64,000 nt of DNA from an uncultured Lachnospiraceae bacterium (GCA_902779355.1 CACZBF010000013.1:16971-80970); one strand, 5' to 3'. Positions 34,286 through 43,230 are shown, numbered from the stretch's first letter. Notes: generated by a model from the sequence alone, not told the origin. Program-made: numbers and translations.

Positions 34286-35110
34286 ATGATCCAGGATATT
34301 TCCCCCAGTAAACTGAAAAATGAATACATCCATGTAAAATGCGCAGAAACAGACCCTCTGTTATTCTTTGACACGGATGGGATGGTACTTTTGGGAAACA
34401 AAGATGGCAGAATCGCATTTCCTATGGGCTGTGACGGGAAAGATCGGGATACGATCTATCTTTTTTCTGTGGATGACACAAAGTATTTCCTGGCGCTTGG
34501 ATCCAAAACGTTGCAAAAAGACGGTTTTCAGTATTATGCGATCCGTGAAGTGAGGGACCATTTCGAAGGAAAGGAAGTATTCGCTGTTTTTACGGCCTAT
34601 CATCTGTGGAAATGGTATTCGGATCATGTATTCTGCGGCAAATGCGCGGCAAAACTTGCTCCGGATGAGAAGGAAAGAGCGCTGCGTTGCCCGGCCTGCG
34701 GCGAAGTGATCTATCCCAGGATCAATCCGGCCGTCATCATCGGCGTGATCAAAGGCGATTCCCTGCTGATCACAAGATACCGCAAAGGATACAGCAAAAA
34801 TGCTTTGGTTGCAGGTTTCACGGAGATCGGAGAGACACTCGAAGAGACGGTGGCCAGAGAAGTGATGGAAGAGACCGGCATCAGGGTAAAGAATATCCGT
34901 TACTATAAATCTCAGCCGTGGGGAATGGCGCAGGATATTTTGATGGGATTCTATTGTGAAGCAGACGGAGATGATCCGATCAAGATGGATGAAAGCGAGC
35001 TCAAATATGCAGAGTGGGTGCGGCGTGAGGAGATTGAGCTGCAGCCCAACAATCTGAGCCTGACAAACGAGATGATGCGGATGTTCAAGGAAAACCGTAT
35101 ATCACAATAA
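34286..35110 (+). CDS. nudC: NudC-type NADH pyrophosphatase
   Basis: 274 residues. A variable N-terminal domain is followed by a zinc ribbon with C117, C120, C135 and C138 (FCGKC, RCPAC) and a Nudix box at 177-199 (GFTEIGETLEETVAREVMEE then TG). NudC hydrolyses NAD(H) to NMN and AMP and removes NAD caps from RNA. The family signature after the box, normally SQPWPFPxS, is SQPWGMAQD here, so NAD(H) specificity is likely but not certain. AGGACGAGC precedes the ATG at a long spacing. Confidence 0.85.
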   Translation: MIQDISPSKLKNEYIHVKCAETDPLLFFDTDGMVLLGNKDGRIAFPMGCDGKDRDTIYLFSVDDTKYFLALGSKTLQKDGFQYYAIREVRDHFEGKEVFAVFTAYHLWKWYSDHVFCGKCAAKLAPDEKERALRCPACGEVIYPRINPAVIIGVIKGDSLLITRYRKGYSKNALVAGFTEIGETLEETVAREVMEETGIRVKNIRYYKSQPWGMAQDILMGFYCEADGDDPIKMDESELKYAEWVRREEIELQPNNLSLTNEMMRMFKENRISQ

Positions 35111-35137
35111 TAGAAACAAGAAAAGAGGAGTACATAG

Positions 35138-35728
35138 ATGGATGAGAAAAAGGACCCCCTCGCATGGGAGGAGCTGCATACCGAGCATCTCGTGCAGGAT
35201 CAATGGATCGACTTTCGGAAATCGTCCTATCGTTTTCCGGATGGAAGTGTGTTTGAACCGTTTTATACATACAGTCGGCGCGACTACGTTGTGATCGTGG
35301 CGTCAGATACGGATGGAAATTATATCTGTGTCCGGCAGTTTCGGCAGGGGATCAAAGAAGTGACGACGGAGTTTCCTGCAGGGGGAATAGAGCGAAAAGA
35401 CGGACGGGAATACCGCACGGGAAAAGACCTCATCGCGGAAGATGCGCTCGCAGCTGCGAAGCGAGAACTGTTGGAGGAGACGGGCTATGAATCCAACGAA
35501 TGGAAGCATATGCTCACGTTGCCTTCAAATGCAGTCATAGCGGATAATTATGCCCATTTGTTTTTCGCAAAGAACTGTGTCAAAGTCACCGGACAGGCGC
35601 TCGATGAGACAGAGTTTTTGGAGGTAAAGCTCCACACAGCCGATGAGATCGAGCAGATGATCGCCGATGGGAAATTTCAACAGGCGATGCACGTTGCGGC
35701 GTGGCTTCTGGCGCTCAGGCAAAGCTGA
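35138..35728 (+). CDS. Nudix hydrolase, ADP-ribose pyrophosphatase type
   Basis: 196 residues. The Nudix box is split by an insertion: PAGGIE at about 80-85, then about 20 residues (RKDGREYRTGKD...), then AAAKRELLEETGY. The long N-terminal strand region (residues 1-60) and the conserved Arg/Tyr pairs resemble ADP-ribose pyrophosphatases, which cut ADP-ribose to AMP and ribose 5-phosphate. Two Nudix genes in tandem suggest joint NAD/ADP-ribose clean-up. GAGGAG lies eight bases before the ATG. Confidence 0.82.
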   Translation: MDEKKDPLAWEELHTEHLVQDQWIDFRKSSYRFPDGSVFEPFYTYSRRDYVVIVASDTDGNYICVRQFRQGIKEVTTEFPAGGIERKDGREYRTGKDLIAEDALAAAKRELLEETGYESNEWKHMLTLPSNAVIADNYAHLFFAKNCVKVTGQALDETEFLEVKLHTADEIEQMIADGKFQQAMHVAAWLLALRQS

Positions 35729-35747
35729 AAAAAGAAAAAGCAGAGAC

Positions 35748-35776
35748 TATACTTTCCGACAGTGATTTCGTATAAT
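35748..35776 (+). promoter_or_regulatory. Possible promoter upstream of the GPH symporter gene
   Basis: Perfect TATAAT at 35771-35776 with only a poor -35 (TATACT, 35748-35753, 17-base spacing). Expected start near 35783, giving a leader of about 65 bases before the ATG at 35848. An activator would be needed if this is used. Confidence 0.35.
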
Positions 35777-35847
35777 AAAGATGGTACAGGCATACTGGGA
35801 AAAATGTCGGTATCGGGGCAAAGAAGGTACGATTCACTGGAGGGGTT

Positions 35848-37335
35848 ATGGAAATTGCAGGAAAGAAAAGAGGCACCGGCATCGGCACAAGGCTGATGTA
35901 CGGTATGGCGGAGTTTTACGGCGGCGGCGCGTTTGTGATCATCAACACGTTTTTCGCCGTTTTTATGACGAAAGCGCTGGGTATGCCGGCGGCTTTGGCG
36001 GGTACGATCCCGCTTGTCGGTAAGATCTGGGATGCGATCACGGATCCGATCATGGGAAATATCACGGACCGGACAAAATCCAAATTCGGTCCGAAACGAT
36101 TTTTCATTCTGATTGGCGGAATTGCTTCCGCGCTGACCTTTATTCTGATGTGGCTCACCATTCCGACAGACTCGGTTGTGGCGAAATACATCTTCTATCT
36201 CATTATGTATTGCCTGTTCTCTACCGGCTTTACCATTCTCACGGTTCCCTATAACGGTTTGTTGCCGGATATGATCGATGATTATGCGATGCGTTCCCGC
36301 TTTTCTACGGTTCGCATGATCTGGTCCACGCTTGGTGCCATGGTCTGCGGTCTGGTCCCGACATTTATCATCCGTGATAATCTCGATACGTCTTCTTATC
36401 TTCTTTGCGCGGTGATCTTCGGCGTTCTCTTCCTGATTTCCGCATTGGTGACGTTCGGCGGTACCTGGGAAAAACAAAAAGAACCCGTACATACCAGCCT
36501 GGCAGAGAGCTTTCCGCAGGCAGCAAGTGTGTTCAAGAGCCGTTCTTTCCGCCTGTTCATTGGCCTTTATCTCTTCGGACAATGCGGGATGGACTTCGTT
36601 TCCGGCATGGCGGTCTACTATGTGGATGACGTCTTAAACGGTTATGAAAATGGCTATTTTACCTATCTGATGGCCGCTCTTATGGTTTCCCAGCTTGTCG
36701 GTATGCTGATCTTCGGACCGGTGATGAGCCGCACATCCAAACGCTTTACGATCTTAGTCGGGGCGCCGATCCGCCTGGTCGGGACGCTGGGACTTCTTGC
36801 GTTTTCTTATGAGGGCGCAAACCTCGTGCCGATCCTGATCCTGACGGGTCTGATCGGTCTCGGTAATGCCGCAACGCTGACGAGTATCTTTGCGATCATG
36901 GCGGATATGGCGGAAGTGGATGAACTGATCACTTCGATCCATCGGCCGGGCATCGTTTCCGGTATGGCGACCTTTGCAAGAAAGGTATCCTCTGGACTTT
37001 CCGCAGCAGTGATCGGCTTTTTGCTTTCCGCAGTCGGCTTTGACGAGGTAGTCGCAAACAGCGGCGCGAGACAATCTGCTTCGACGCAGCATGGCATTGC
37101 ATTGATTTATATCATTGTACCGGCGATCCTGATCACATGTCTGATCATTGTCGGCATTCTGTTCCCGATCACCGGCAAGGAATTTGCGGTGGTCCAGAAA
37201 GAGATCGCGAGGCGAAAAGGCGAGGAGACGTCCGAAACGACAGAAGAAGAGAAGCAGATCTGCGAGAAGGTGACCGGAATCTCGTTTGACAGGCTTTGGG
37301 ATAAGGATCACGCAACTCTGAAAAAGAAGAAGTAG
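35848..37335 (+). CDS. GPH (MelB-like) sugar:cation symporter
   Basis: 495 residues with about twelve membrane helices. Glycoside-pentoside-hexuronide symporter features include the second-helix acidic region KIWDAITDPIMGNITDRT, where Asp residues bind the coupling cation, and the middle stretch TVPYNGLLPDMIDD. The cytoplasmic C-terminal tail (about 455-495) is charged. Transports a sugar or glycoside with Na+ or H+; substrate unknown. TGGAGGGG precedes the ATG. The alpha/beta hydrolase gene follows 14 bases later and may act on the imported compound or be unrelated. Confidence 0.88.
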   Translation: MEIAGKKRGTGIGTRLMYGMAEFYGGGAFVIINTFFAVFMTKALGMPAALAGTIPLVGKIWDAITDPIMGNITDRTKSKFGPKRFFILIGGIASALTFILMWLTIPTDSVVAKYIFYLIMYCLFSTGFTILTVPYNGLLPDMIDDYAMRSRFSTVRMIWSTLGAMVCGLVPTFIIRDNLDTSSYLLCAVIFGVLFLISALVTFGGTWEKQKEPVHTSLAESFPQAASVFKSRSFRLFIGLYLFGQCGMDFVSGMAVYYVDDVLNGYENGYFTYLMAALMVSQLVGMLIFGPVMSRTSKRFTILVGAPIRLVGTLGLLAFSYEGANLVPILILTGLIGLGNAATLTSIFAIMADMAEVDELITSIHRPGIVSGMATFARKVSSGLSAAVIGFLLSAVGFDEVVANSGARQSASTQHGIALIYIIVPAILITCLIIVGILFPITGKEFAVVQKEIARRKGEETSETTEEEKQICEKVTGISFDRLWDKDHATLKKKK

Positions 37336-37349
37336 CAGAGGATTGTGAC

Positions 37350-38330
37350 ATGGGGGATGCACAGATTACATTTTTAGGAGAAGGAGATTTTTTACCTGCA
37401 ATGGAAGGTGCGAACCTGGCATGGCGGGAGGAGTCTGTGAAAAGCGGCGATCTGAAAACGCCGGATGGTCTTTCTCTCCGCTATTACTATGCGATCCCTG
37501 AGCATCCGAATGCAGCCGTCACGATCATTCACGGGTTCTGTGAGTTTTTTATCAAATACCACGAACTGGCATGGTATCTGTACAGGTCCGGATTTGCGGT
37601 GTTCTTTTTGGAACAGAGAGGACACGGATATTCGGAAGGGAAGCTTTCGGAACCGGATGTTGTCTATATCGACCGTTATGCGACCTATGCAGCGGACCAG
37701 AAGCAGTTTCTGGATCAGGTGGTCTTCCCGCAGACAGAGGGCTTGAAAAAGCTGCTGCTTGCGCATTCCATGGGAGGCGCTGTCGGGACGTTGTTTTTGG
37801 AAACATACCCGCAGTATTTTGAGGCTGCGATCCTCAGTTCCCCGATGCTTAGGATGAAAGCCGGACATTATCCGCCGCCGGCAGTTGCCATGCTGCGGCT
37901 TTATGCAAAGCTCTCCGGGAAAACGAAAAAGATCGCGCCGGGTCAGCATCATTTTACGGGAGAGCCGTCTTTTGAAACCAGCAGCTCTCTTTCCAAAGCG
38001 CGTTATGAGTATCAATTTAACGCCAGGCTTGCGGATAAGCATTATCAGACGTACGGTGCATCTTTTGCATGGGCGGCGGCAAGCCTTTCGGCGACGAACC
38101 GTCTGCTGAAAAAAGCCGGACAGATCCGAATCCCGGTGACTATGCTGACGGCCGGCGAGGATCATCTGATCGATCCGGAGGGCTATCGGATCTTTTTGGA
38201 AAAAGTACCGCAGACCAAGCGGATTCACTACGAAACCGCAAGACACGAGCTTTTCAATGCGGATGACGATAATCGCAGGAAATACTTTTCGGATCTGTTG
38301 GAAGCATTGGATGGCTATTGCACGGGATAG
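37350..38330 (+). CDS. Alpha/beta hydrolase (lysophospholipase/monoacylglycerol lipase type)
   Basis: 326 residues, cytoplasmic. HGFCEFFIKYHELA, FFLEQRGHGYSEG and nucleophile elbow AHSMGG place it with serine hydrolases of the monoacylglycerol lipase/lysophospholipase L2 group. The acid (LTAGEDHLIDPEG) and a late His (YETARHELF, about 300) complete a likely triad. Substrate could be a lipid or an ester of an imported glycoside. It lies between the GPH symporter and the CheW-like gene, all on the same strand. Confidence 0.85.
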   Translation: MGDAQITFLGEGDFLPAMEGANLAWREESVKSGDLKTPDGLSLRYYYAIPEHPNAAVTIIHGFCEFFIKYHELAWYLYRSGFAVFFLEQRGHGYSEGKLSEPDVVYIDRYATYAADQKQFLDQVVFPQTEGLKKLLLAHSMGGAVGTLFLETYPQYFEAAILSSPMLRMKAGHYPPPAVAMLRLYAKLSGKTKKIAPGQHHFTGEPSFETSSSLSKARYEYQFNARLADKHYQTYGASFAWAAASLSATNRLLKKAGQIRIPVTMLTAGEDHLIDPEGYRIFLEKVPQTKRIHYETARHELFNADDDNRRKYFSDLLEALDGYCTG

Positions 38331-38369
38331 AGACGGATTTTGAGTGGCTGGAAGACAGGAGGATGCATT

Positions 38370-38780
38370 ATGGGAAAAAACATCATGGTATTTACATTGG
38401 GCGGTCAGAGCTTCGGACTGGAAGCGGTCAAGGTGGAATCGATCCTGCACCAGCCGCCGGTCAAGGCTTTGGAAGTTGGAGAGACAAATGTGATCGGGGT
38501 TTCCGAGATTCACGGGAAAGAAGTACGTGTTTACGATGCCTATGCGATTTTGCATTTGCCGGCGCCTGCAAATAAAACGGAAACCGTGGTTGCGATGAAC
38601 ACTTCGGCGCAGAATACGGTTGCCATTCCGATCGATCATGCAGACGGGATCGTTGATGCGCAGGACAGCGAATTGAACGTGATCCCGGAGATCCTGAACT
38701 ATGTCCCCATTCAATATCTCAGCGGCGTTGTGTCACACAACGGAAAATTGATCTTGCTGTTGGATCCCGATGCATTTTAA
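38370..38780 (+). CDS. CheW-like domain protein (orphan)
   Basis: 136 residues from the ATG at 38370, set by AGGAGG seven bases upstream; the frame continues to a TTG at 38340. A single CheW/SH3-like domain is recognised from FTLGGQSFGLEAVKVESIL, LEVGETNVIGVSEIHGKEVRVYD and the end VVSHNGKLILLLDPD. CheW couples chemoreceptors to CheA. No other chemotaxis or flagellar gene is in the window, so this may be a solitary receptor adaptor. Hsp20 follows, with its own promoter. Confidence 0.8.
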   Translation: MGKNIMVFTLGGQSFGLEAVKVESILHQPPVKALEVGETNVIGVSEIHGKEVRVYDAYAILHLPAPANKTETVVAMNTSAQNTVAIPIDHADGIVDAQDSELNVIPEILNYVPIQYLSGVVSHNGKLILLLDPDAF

Positions 38781-38818
38781 AGTTCATAAAAGAGTTCACA
38801 CTTTTTTCACAAAAATTA

Positions 38819-38845
38819 TTAGCACTCACTCTTGACGAGTGCTAA
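38819..38845 (+). promoter_or_regulatory. CIRCE operator (HrcA site)
   Basis: TTAGCACTC, 9 bases, GAGTGCTAA: both half-sites match the CIRCE consensus perfectly. It overlaps the -35 box of the hsp20 promoter, so HrcA binding would block the promoter. Confidence 0.96.
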
Positions 38846-38860
38846 TAATCGTGGTATAAC
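38832..38860 (+). promoter_or_regulatory. hsp20 promoter under CIRCE
   Basis: TTGACG (38832-38837), 17 bases, TATAAC (38855-38860). The -35 box lies inside CIRCE. Expected start near 38867, leaving a leader of about 102 bases before the ATG at 38969. The leader is A-rich and GA-rich, without a clear hairpin I could defend. Confidence 0.85.
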
Positions 38861-38968
38861 ATAGTCAGACAAGGGAAAGGCGCCGGGGAAAACAAAGAAA
38901 AACCCGGAAGCAGCCGACCCGAAATCCAAAGGAACAAAAACAAACGAGTGAAAAAGGAGGAATGACTT

Positions 38969-39409
38969 ATGTTGATGCCTAGTATTTTTGGAGAAACTCT
39001 TATGGATGACTTTTTCAATGATTTCGCAAAACCATGGAGACCGGCGGCGCATGCGATGCCTGCAACGGGAGTCATGAAGACCGACATCAAGGAAAAGGAT
39101 GACAGCTTCGAACTTGAGATCGACCTTCCTGGTTACAAGAAAGAGGATGTCAAAGCAGAGCTGAAGGACGGTTACATGACGATCAGCGCCGAGACCAAGA
39201 AAGAGAACGAGGAAAAGAAAGAGGACGGCAAGTATCTTCGTCGCGAGCGTTATTACGGATCTTGCAGCCGGAGTTTCTACGTAGGCGAGGATGTGACGGA
39301 GAACGATATCAAGGCAAAATTTGAGAACGGGATCCTTCATGTATGCGTACCGAAGGTGGAAGCGAAGCCGGCGGTGGAAGAGAATAAGTACATCGCGATC
39401 GAAGGATAA
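38969..39409 (+). CDS. Hsp20/alpha-crystallin small heat-shock protein
   Basis: 146 residues. N-terminal arm of about 35 residues with FGETLMDDFFNDF, alpha-crystallin domain (about 35-130) with ELEIDLPGYKKEDVKAEL and FENGILHVCVPK, and a short C-terminal tail. ATP-independent holdase that keeps unfolded proteins from aggregating under heat. Controlled by CIRCE/HrcA and SigA promoter. AAGGAGG lies about nine bases before the ATG. An intrinsic terminator follows. Confidence 0.96.
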   Translation: MLMPSIFGETLMDDFFNDFAKPWRPAAHAMPATGVMKTDIKEKDDSFELEIDLPGYKKEDVKAELKDGYMTISAETKKENEEKKEDGKYLRRERYYGSCSRSFYVGEDVTENDIKAKFENGILHVCVPKVEAKPAVEENKYIAIEG

Positions 39410-39447
39410 AACAAACGGTCTGCCGCGCAGATGCGCGTACCGTCAAT

Positions 39448-39482
39448 GCCCCGGGGCCAAGATGCTCCGGGGCTTCTTTATT
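39448..39482 (+). terminator. Intrinsic terminator after hsp20
   Basis: Stem GCCCCGG...CCGGGGC (39448-39454 with 39467-39473) followed by a T-rich tail ending in TTTATTTG. Its last base is the first base of the next promoter's -35 box. Confidence 0.75.
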
Positions 39483-39510
39483 TGCACTTTCACAGGAGAT
39501 ACCTTACAAT
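39482..39510 (+). promoter_or_regulatory. Predicted leaderless promoter of the solitary binding lipoprotein gene
   Basis: TTGCAC (39482-39487), 17 bases, TACAAT (39505-39510). Expected start 39517, one base before the ATG at 39518. The AGGAGA at 39494-39499 lies between the hexamers, 18 bases from the ATG, so it would not act as ribosome site. Confidence 0.6.
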
Positions 39511-39517
39511 AAACATT

Positions 39518-40576
39518 ATGAAGAAACGTCGTTTGGCGGGGGTTGTATTGCTGCTGGCAGCAGTGCTTTCCTCCTGCGGTATCAAAAAGACAGAAGAACA
39601 GCAGCCGGCGTCGCCGAAAACGGAGCGCATCACTGTCGGCTTTTCTCAGGTCGGATCGGAATCGGACTGGCGTATGGCAAGTACCGCTTCGATCCAGGAC
39701 GCCTTTGCGGACAGCCCTTATACACTGCTATTTAATGATGGTCAGCAGAAGCAGGAAAATCAGATCAAGGCGATCCGGGAATTTATCGATCAGGATGTGG
39801 ACTATATCATTTTGGATCCCTGCGTTGAGACGGGGTGGGATTCGGCCCTGATGGAGGCGAAAGAAGCCGGGATCCCGGTGATCGTGATCGACCGTGAGGT
39901 ATCGGTGGAGGATGAGAGCCTCTATACAGCGTGGATCGGTTCGGATTTTTATCTGGAGGGGCAGCGCGCCATGAAATGGCTGGAGTCCTATCTGCAGAAA
40001 GAAAACTATGAAGAACCCTTGAATCTTGTGGGTATCCAGGGGACGATCGGTGCGACTGCGCAGATCGGGAGGTCCAGAGCCCTGGAAGAAGCCGCAGCAG
40101 CGCATGACAATTGGACGCTTCTGGAGGAGCAGACCGGAGATTATACGGAAGCTAAGGGCAAGGAAGTCATGGAGGAATACCTCCGGAAATATAAAGACGA
40201 GATTCAGGTGGTCTACTGTGAGAATGACAATGAAGCCTACGGCGCGATCGATGCGATCCGGGAGGCAGGGAAAAAGGTCGGTATGAAGATCAAGGACGGC
40301 GAGATCCTGGTTCTTTCCTTTGACGCGACGCATGGCGGTTTGCAGCTTACGATGGAGGGAAAGATCGCAGTCAACACCGAATGCAGCCCTCTTTACGGGA
40401 AGCGTCTTGTGAGGATGATCGATGAGATGGAGCAGGGCGAGCTCCCGGAGCATCACACCTATATCGAGGAAGGGCAATTTTCGAACTATAGCGGGATTCG
40501 TGCGATCTGGGTGGTGGACAACTCTTATCTGGTGACACGAGTGACTGAAGAACTTTTGGAGGAGCGGGAATACTGA
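39518..40576 (+). CDS. Solitary sugar-binding lipoprotein (YtfQ-like, Peripla_BP)
   Basis: 352 residues from the ATG at 39518; upstream codons in frame are in the terminator region. Signal peptide with lipobox LSSC and lipidated C20. The mature part is a type I periplasmic-binding fold, similar in layout to the second binding protein at 43292 (both have a conserved GWDS in a VDY(I/L)(I/L)L region). It is the first gene of a unit with a response regulator (1 base later) and a kinase, before a second binding protein and transporter. No permease is in its own transcription unit, so it may serve as the sensor's ligand-binding subunit. Confidence 0.85.
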   Translation: MKKRRLAGVVLLLAAVLSSCGIKKTEEQQPASPKTERITVGFSQVGSESDWRMASTASIQDAFADSPYTLLFNDGQQKQENQIKAIREFIDQDVDYIILDPCVETGWDSALMEAKEAGIPVIVIDREVSVEDESLYTAWIGSDFYLEGQRAMKWLESYLQKENYEEPLNLVGIQGTIGATAQIGRSRALEEAAAAHDNWTLLEEQTGDYTEAKGKEVMEEYLRKYKDEIQVVYCENDNEAYGAIDAIREAGKKVGMKIKDGEILVLSFDATHGGLQLTMEGKIAVNTECSPLYGKRLVRMIDEMEQGELPEHHTYIEEGQFSNYSGIRAIWVVDNSYLVTRVTEELLEEREY

Positions 40577-40577
40577 G

Positions 40578-41687
40578 ATGGTAAAGCTTTTTCTGGTGGA
40601 AGACGAGATCGTCATGCGCGACGGTATTAAGAAGCATATTGACTGGGAGAAGGAAGGCATCGAGTTCGTCGGAGAGGCAAGTGACGGCGAGCTTGCGTTG
40701 CCGATGATCCTGGAGACTAAGCCGGATATCCTGCTGACGGATATCAAGATGCCGTTTATGGATGGGCTGCAGCTTTCCGAGAAGATCCGGGAGGAGCTTC
40801 CGGATACCAGGATCATTATTCTGTCAGGCTACGACGAATTCAGCTATGCACAGGAGGCGGTTCGCCTCGGCGTGACAGAGTATCTCCTGAAACCGATCGC
40901 GCCGGCCGCGTTACTAAAGAGTATCAAATCCGTGGCGGAAAAGATTGAAGAGGAACGCAAATCAGAGGAAGCGCCTGCAGAAGCGATCCCGGAAGAGGAG
41001 GAAACCTTAAGTCTGGATACGACGGTCATCGACGAGACCTCTCATAAGATGATCGAAAACTTCCTGCGAACCGGGACAGAAAGCGAGATCCCGGTGTTTT
41101 GCGACCGGTTTTTCCGCTCTATTGGTGAAAAAAATGTGCAATCCATGCTGTTTTTGAGCTACATCATGATGGATGTCTATTTTTCCATGGCGCGTTTCCT
41201 GAAGGAAATGGGTGTGGAGCTTTCCGAACTGGAAAAGGATACGGGCGATATCAACAACGTCGTGCGCAGGATGACTTCCTGGATGGAGGCAAAAGAATAT
41301 ATTGAAAAGAGCCTGCGGATCGTGATCCAGATCAGAGACAGCGGCGCGGCCAGCAAATACGGCAAAGTGCTCCGTGATGCGGTGTCTTATATCGATGAGC
41401 ATTATGCGGATGAAGACATTTCACTGAATACTGTCGCCACGGTCGCGAGTATCAGTCCGAATCATTTTTCGTCCATCTTTTCTCAGGAAATGGGCGTCAC
41501 TTTTATCGAGTACCTGATCGGAAAGCGTATGGAAAAGGCGAAAGAGCTTTTGATGACAACAGACCTCAGGAGTTCGGAGATCGCGTATCAGGTGGGCTAT
41601 AAGGACCCGCATTATTTCAGTTCCACCTTTAAAAAGACGCAGGGAATGACCACGAGAGAGTACCGTGCGCGGGGAGATCGATCATGA
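40578..41687 (+). CDS. AraC-type response regulator (YesN-like)
   Basis: 369 residues. Receiver domain (1-125) with D55 (ILLTDIKMPF) and K in YLLKPI, a middle helical region (about 130-250) and a C-terminal AraC DNA-binding domain with two helix-turn-helices (about 265-369, SISPNHFSSIFSQEMG and IAYQVGYKDPHYFSS). It starts one base after the binding lipoprotein stop, and the kinase start overlaps its stop (ATGA). Expected to control the sugar uptake genes downstream in response to the kinase. Confidence 0.93.
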   Translation: MVKLFLVEDEIVMRDGIKKHIDWEKEGIEFVGEASDGELALPMILETKPDILLTDIKMPFMDGLQLSEKIREELPDTRIIILSGYDEFSYAQEAVRLGVTEYLLKPIAPAALLKSIKSVAEKIEEERKSEEAPAEAIPEEEETLSLDTTVIDETSHKMIENFLRTGTESEIPVFCDRFFRSIGEKNVQSMLFLSYIMMDVYFSMARFLKEMGVELSELEKDTGDINNVVRRMTSWMEAKEYIEKSLRIVIQIRDSGAASKYGKVLRDAVSYIDEHYADEDISLNTVATVASISPNHFSSIFSQEMGVTFIEYLIGKRMEKAKELLMTTDLRSSEIAYQVGYKDPHYFSSTFKKTQGMTTREYRARGDRS

Positions 41688-43135
41688 AACTTTCGCTGAA
41701 AGCAAAGCTTCTTGTCATGAGTATGGTGCTGATCGTCCCCTTCATCATTGTGACGGGGTTTCTGGTCTATCAGCTGAACCGCGTGGCGGCCTCCTATGAT
41801 GAGATCGTGCGGAATATCACGCGCGCCAACGAATACAACACGGTATTTAAAGAAGATCTCGATTCCGTGATGTATCAGATGGTGGCGCGTTCTCTTTCTA
41901 AGGATGAGGTGGAGGACGAGATCGGCATGTCCAATCCGGACACGATGATCGCGGAGGCCTCGGCCTGCTTTGCGGATCTGGATGACGATACGACGTCGCC
42001 TGAAGCGAAGGAACGCCTGGGCAGTATTGTCAACCTCCTTGCGACGCTGCAGAAACGCGCTGACGAGATCAACGATACGGTCAAGGTCAGCGGTCATTAC
42101 GATGAAAACATGACCCGGCTTGATACGGACATCCGGATCATCACCGAGCTGATCCAGGAGCGGATCTCGGAGTTCATCTATTATGAATCCGTCAGCATGG
42201 AATCGACACGCCGAGAAATGGAAGAGCAGAGGTATGTCCTCATTAATGCAGCTATTGTGACAGTGATTGCAACTGCTTTTGTTACGTTAATTCTGGCGAT
42301 CATCATCATGCGCAGTATCACGAAGCCCATCGACCAGCTGGTGTATGTCACGGAACAGGTGGCGCAGGGACGTTTCGATATCCGTGCGGATGTGCGGCAG
42401 GGTGATGAGATCGCGGCGTTAGCATCAAGTTTTAACAGTATGACACAGCGGATCGGCGAACTTGTGGAGCACAATCGCATGGAACAGATCAACTCCAGAA
42501 AACTGGAGCTAAAGCTCTTACAGGCGCAGATCAACCCGCATTTCTTATATAATACACTGGACAATATCGTCTGGCTTTCTGAGGATGATCGTAAAGAAGA
42601 TGTTGCTTCACTGGTGACGTCTCTATCAACTTTTTTCCGTACGACTCTTTCCGGTGGCCGGGACTTTATTCCGCTTCGTGAGGAGTTAAACCATATCGAA
42701 GCCTATCTGCAGATCCAGCAGTTCCGTTATCATGATATTCTGCGCTATCAGATCGCAATCCCGGAAGAATACTATTCCTGCAGCATCATCAAGATGACAC
42801 TCCAGCCCATCGTGGAGAACGCATTGTATCACGGTATCAAGAATAAACGCGGTATGGGCATGATCCGGATCACAGCAGAGGAGCGCGGAGACCGACTGGT
42901 CGTAATCGTCGAGGACGACGGGATCGGTATGACGGAAAAGGAGCTGATCGAATTGATGCGGATCATTGACGGCAGGCAGAAACCGTCACCGGATAATACG
43001 GGCTTTGGGATGTCCAATGTGGCGGAACGACTGCGTTTGAATTATGGAGAAGGATTTGGTCTGGTAGTGGACAGCGTGTACGGTCAGGGAACAAAAGTTG
43101 AAATTTTTATTCCGAAAAAGAACATAGAAGAATAA
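41684..43135 (+). CDS. YesM-type sensor histidine kinase
   Basis: 483 residues. Membrane helices about 8-28 and 187-210 flank an external region of about 155 residues, mostly helical with a long coiled coil. HAMP domain (about 211-262) leads to a His_kinase domain with H286 in AQINPHFLYNTLDN and an HATPase with N-box and GFGMSNVAERL. No classical extracytoplasmic sugar-binding domain is fused, so the ligand may be presented by the binding lipoprotein encoded upstream. Confidence 0.92.
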   Translation: MKLSLKAKLLVMSMVLIVPFIIVTGFLVYQLNRVAASYDEIVRNITRANEYNTVFKEDLDSVMYQMVARSLSKDEVEDEIGMSNPDTMIAEASACFADLDDDTTSPEAKERLGSIVNLLATLQKRADEINDTVKVSGHYDENMTRLDTDIRIITELIQERISEFIYYESVSMESTRREMEEQRYVLINAAIVTVIATAFVTLILAIIIMRSITKPIDQLVYVTEQVAQGRFDIRADVRQGDEIAALASSFNSMTQRIGELVEHNRMEQINSRKLELKLLQAQINPHFLYNTLDNIVWLSEDDRKEDVASLVTSLSTFFRTTLSGGRDFIPLREELNHIEAYLQIQQFRYHDILRYQIAIPEEYYSCSIIKMTLQPIVENALYHGIKNKRGMGMIRITAEERGDRLVVIVEDDGIGMTEKELIELMRIIDGRQKPSPDNTGFGMSNVAERLRLNYGEGFGLVVDSVYGQGTKVEIFIPKKNIEE

Positions 43136-43202
43136 AATATTCAACTTTTGTTCATAATTTATTCATAATCTGGGAAAAAATAATACATTTTGCTGAAATA
43201 AG

Positions 43203-43230
43203 TGCATCGCTTTTTTGATGCATTTTTTTT
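43203..43230 (+). terminator. Short intrinsic terminator or attenuator before the second binding protein
   Basis: Stem TGCATC/GATGCA (43203-43208 with 43217-43222), loop with several T, then a run of eight T (43223-43230). Could end the kinase transcript or attenuate one that starts upstream. The last T is shared with a TATAAT (43230-43235) without a good -35. Confidence 0.6.

Noticed and set aside
38868..38968. Thermosensor-type RNA in the hsp20 leader
   Set aside because: The 102-base leader is purine-rich with no stable stem covering the ribosome site that I could find; CIRCE explains heat control.
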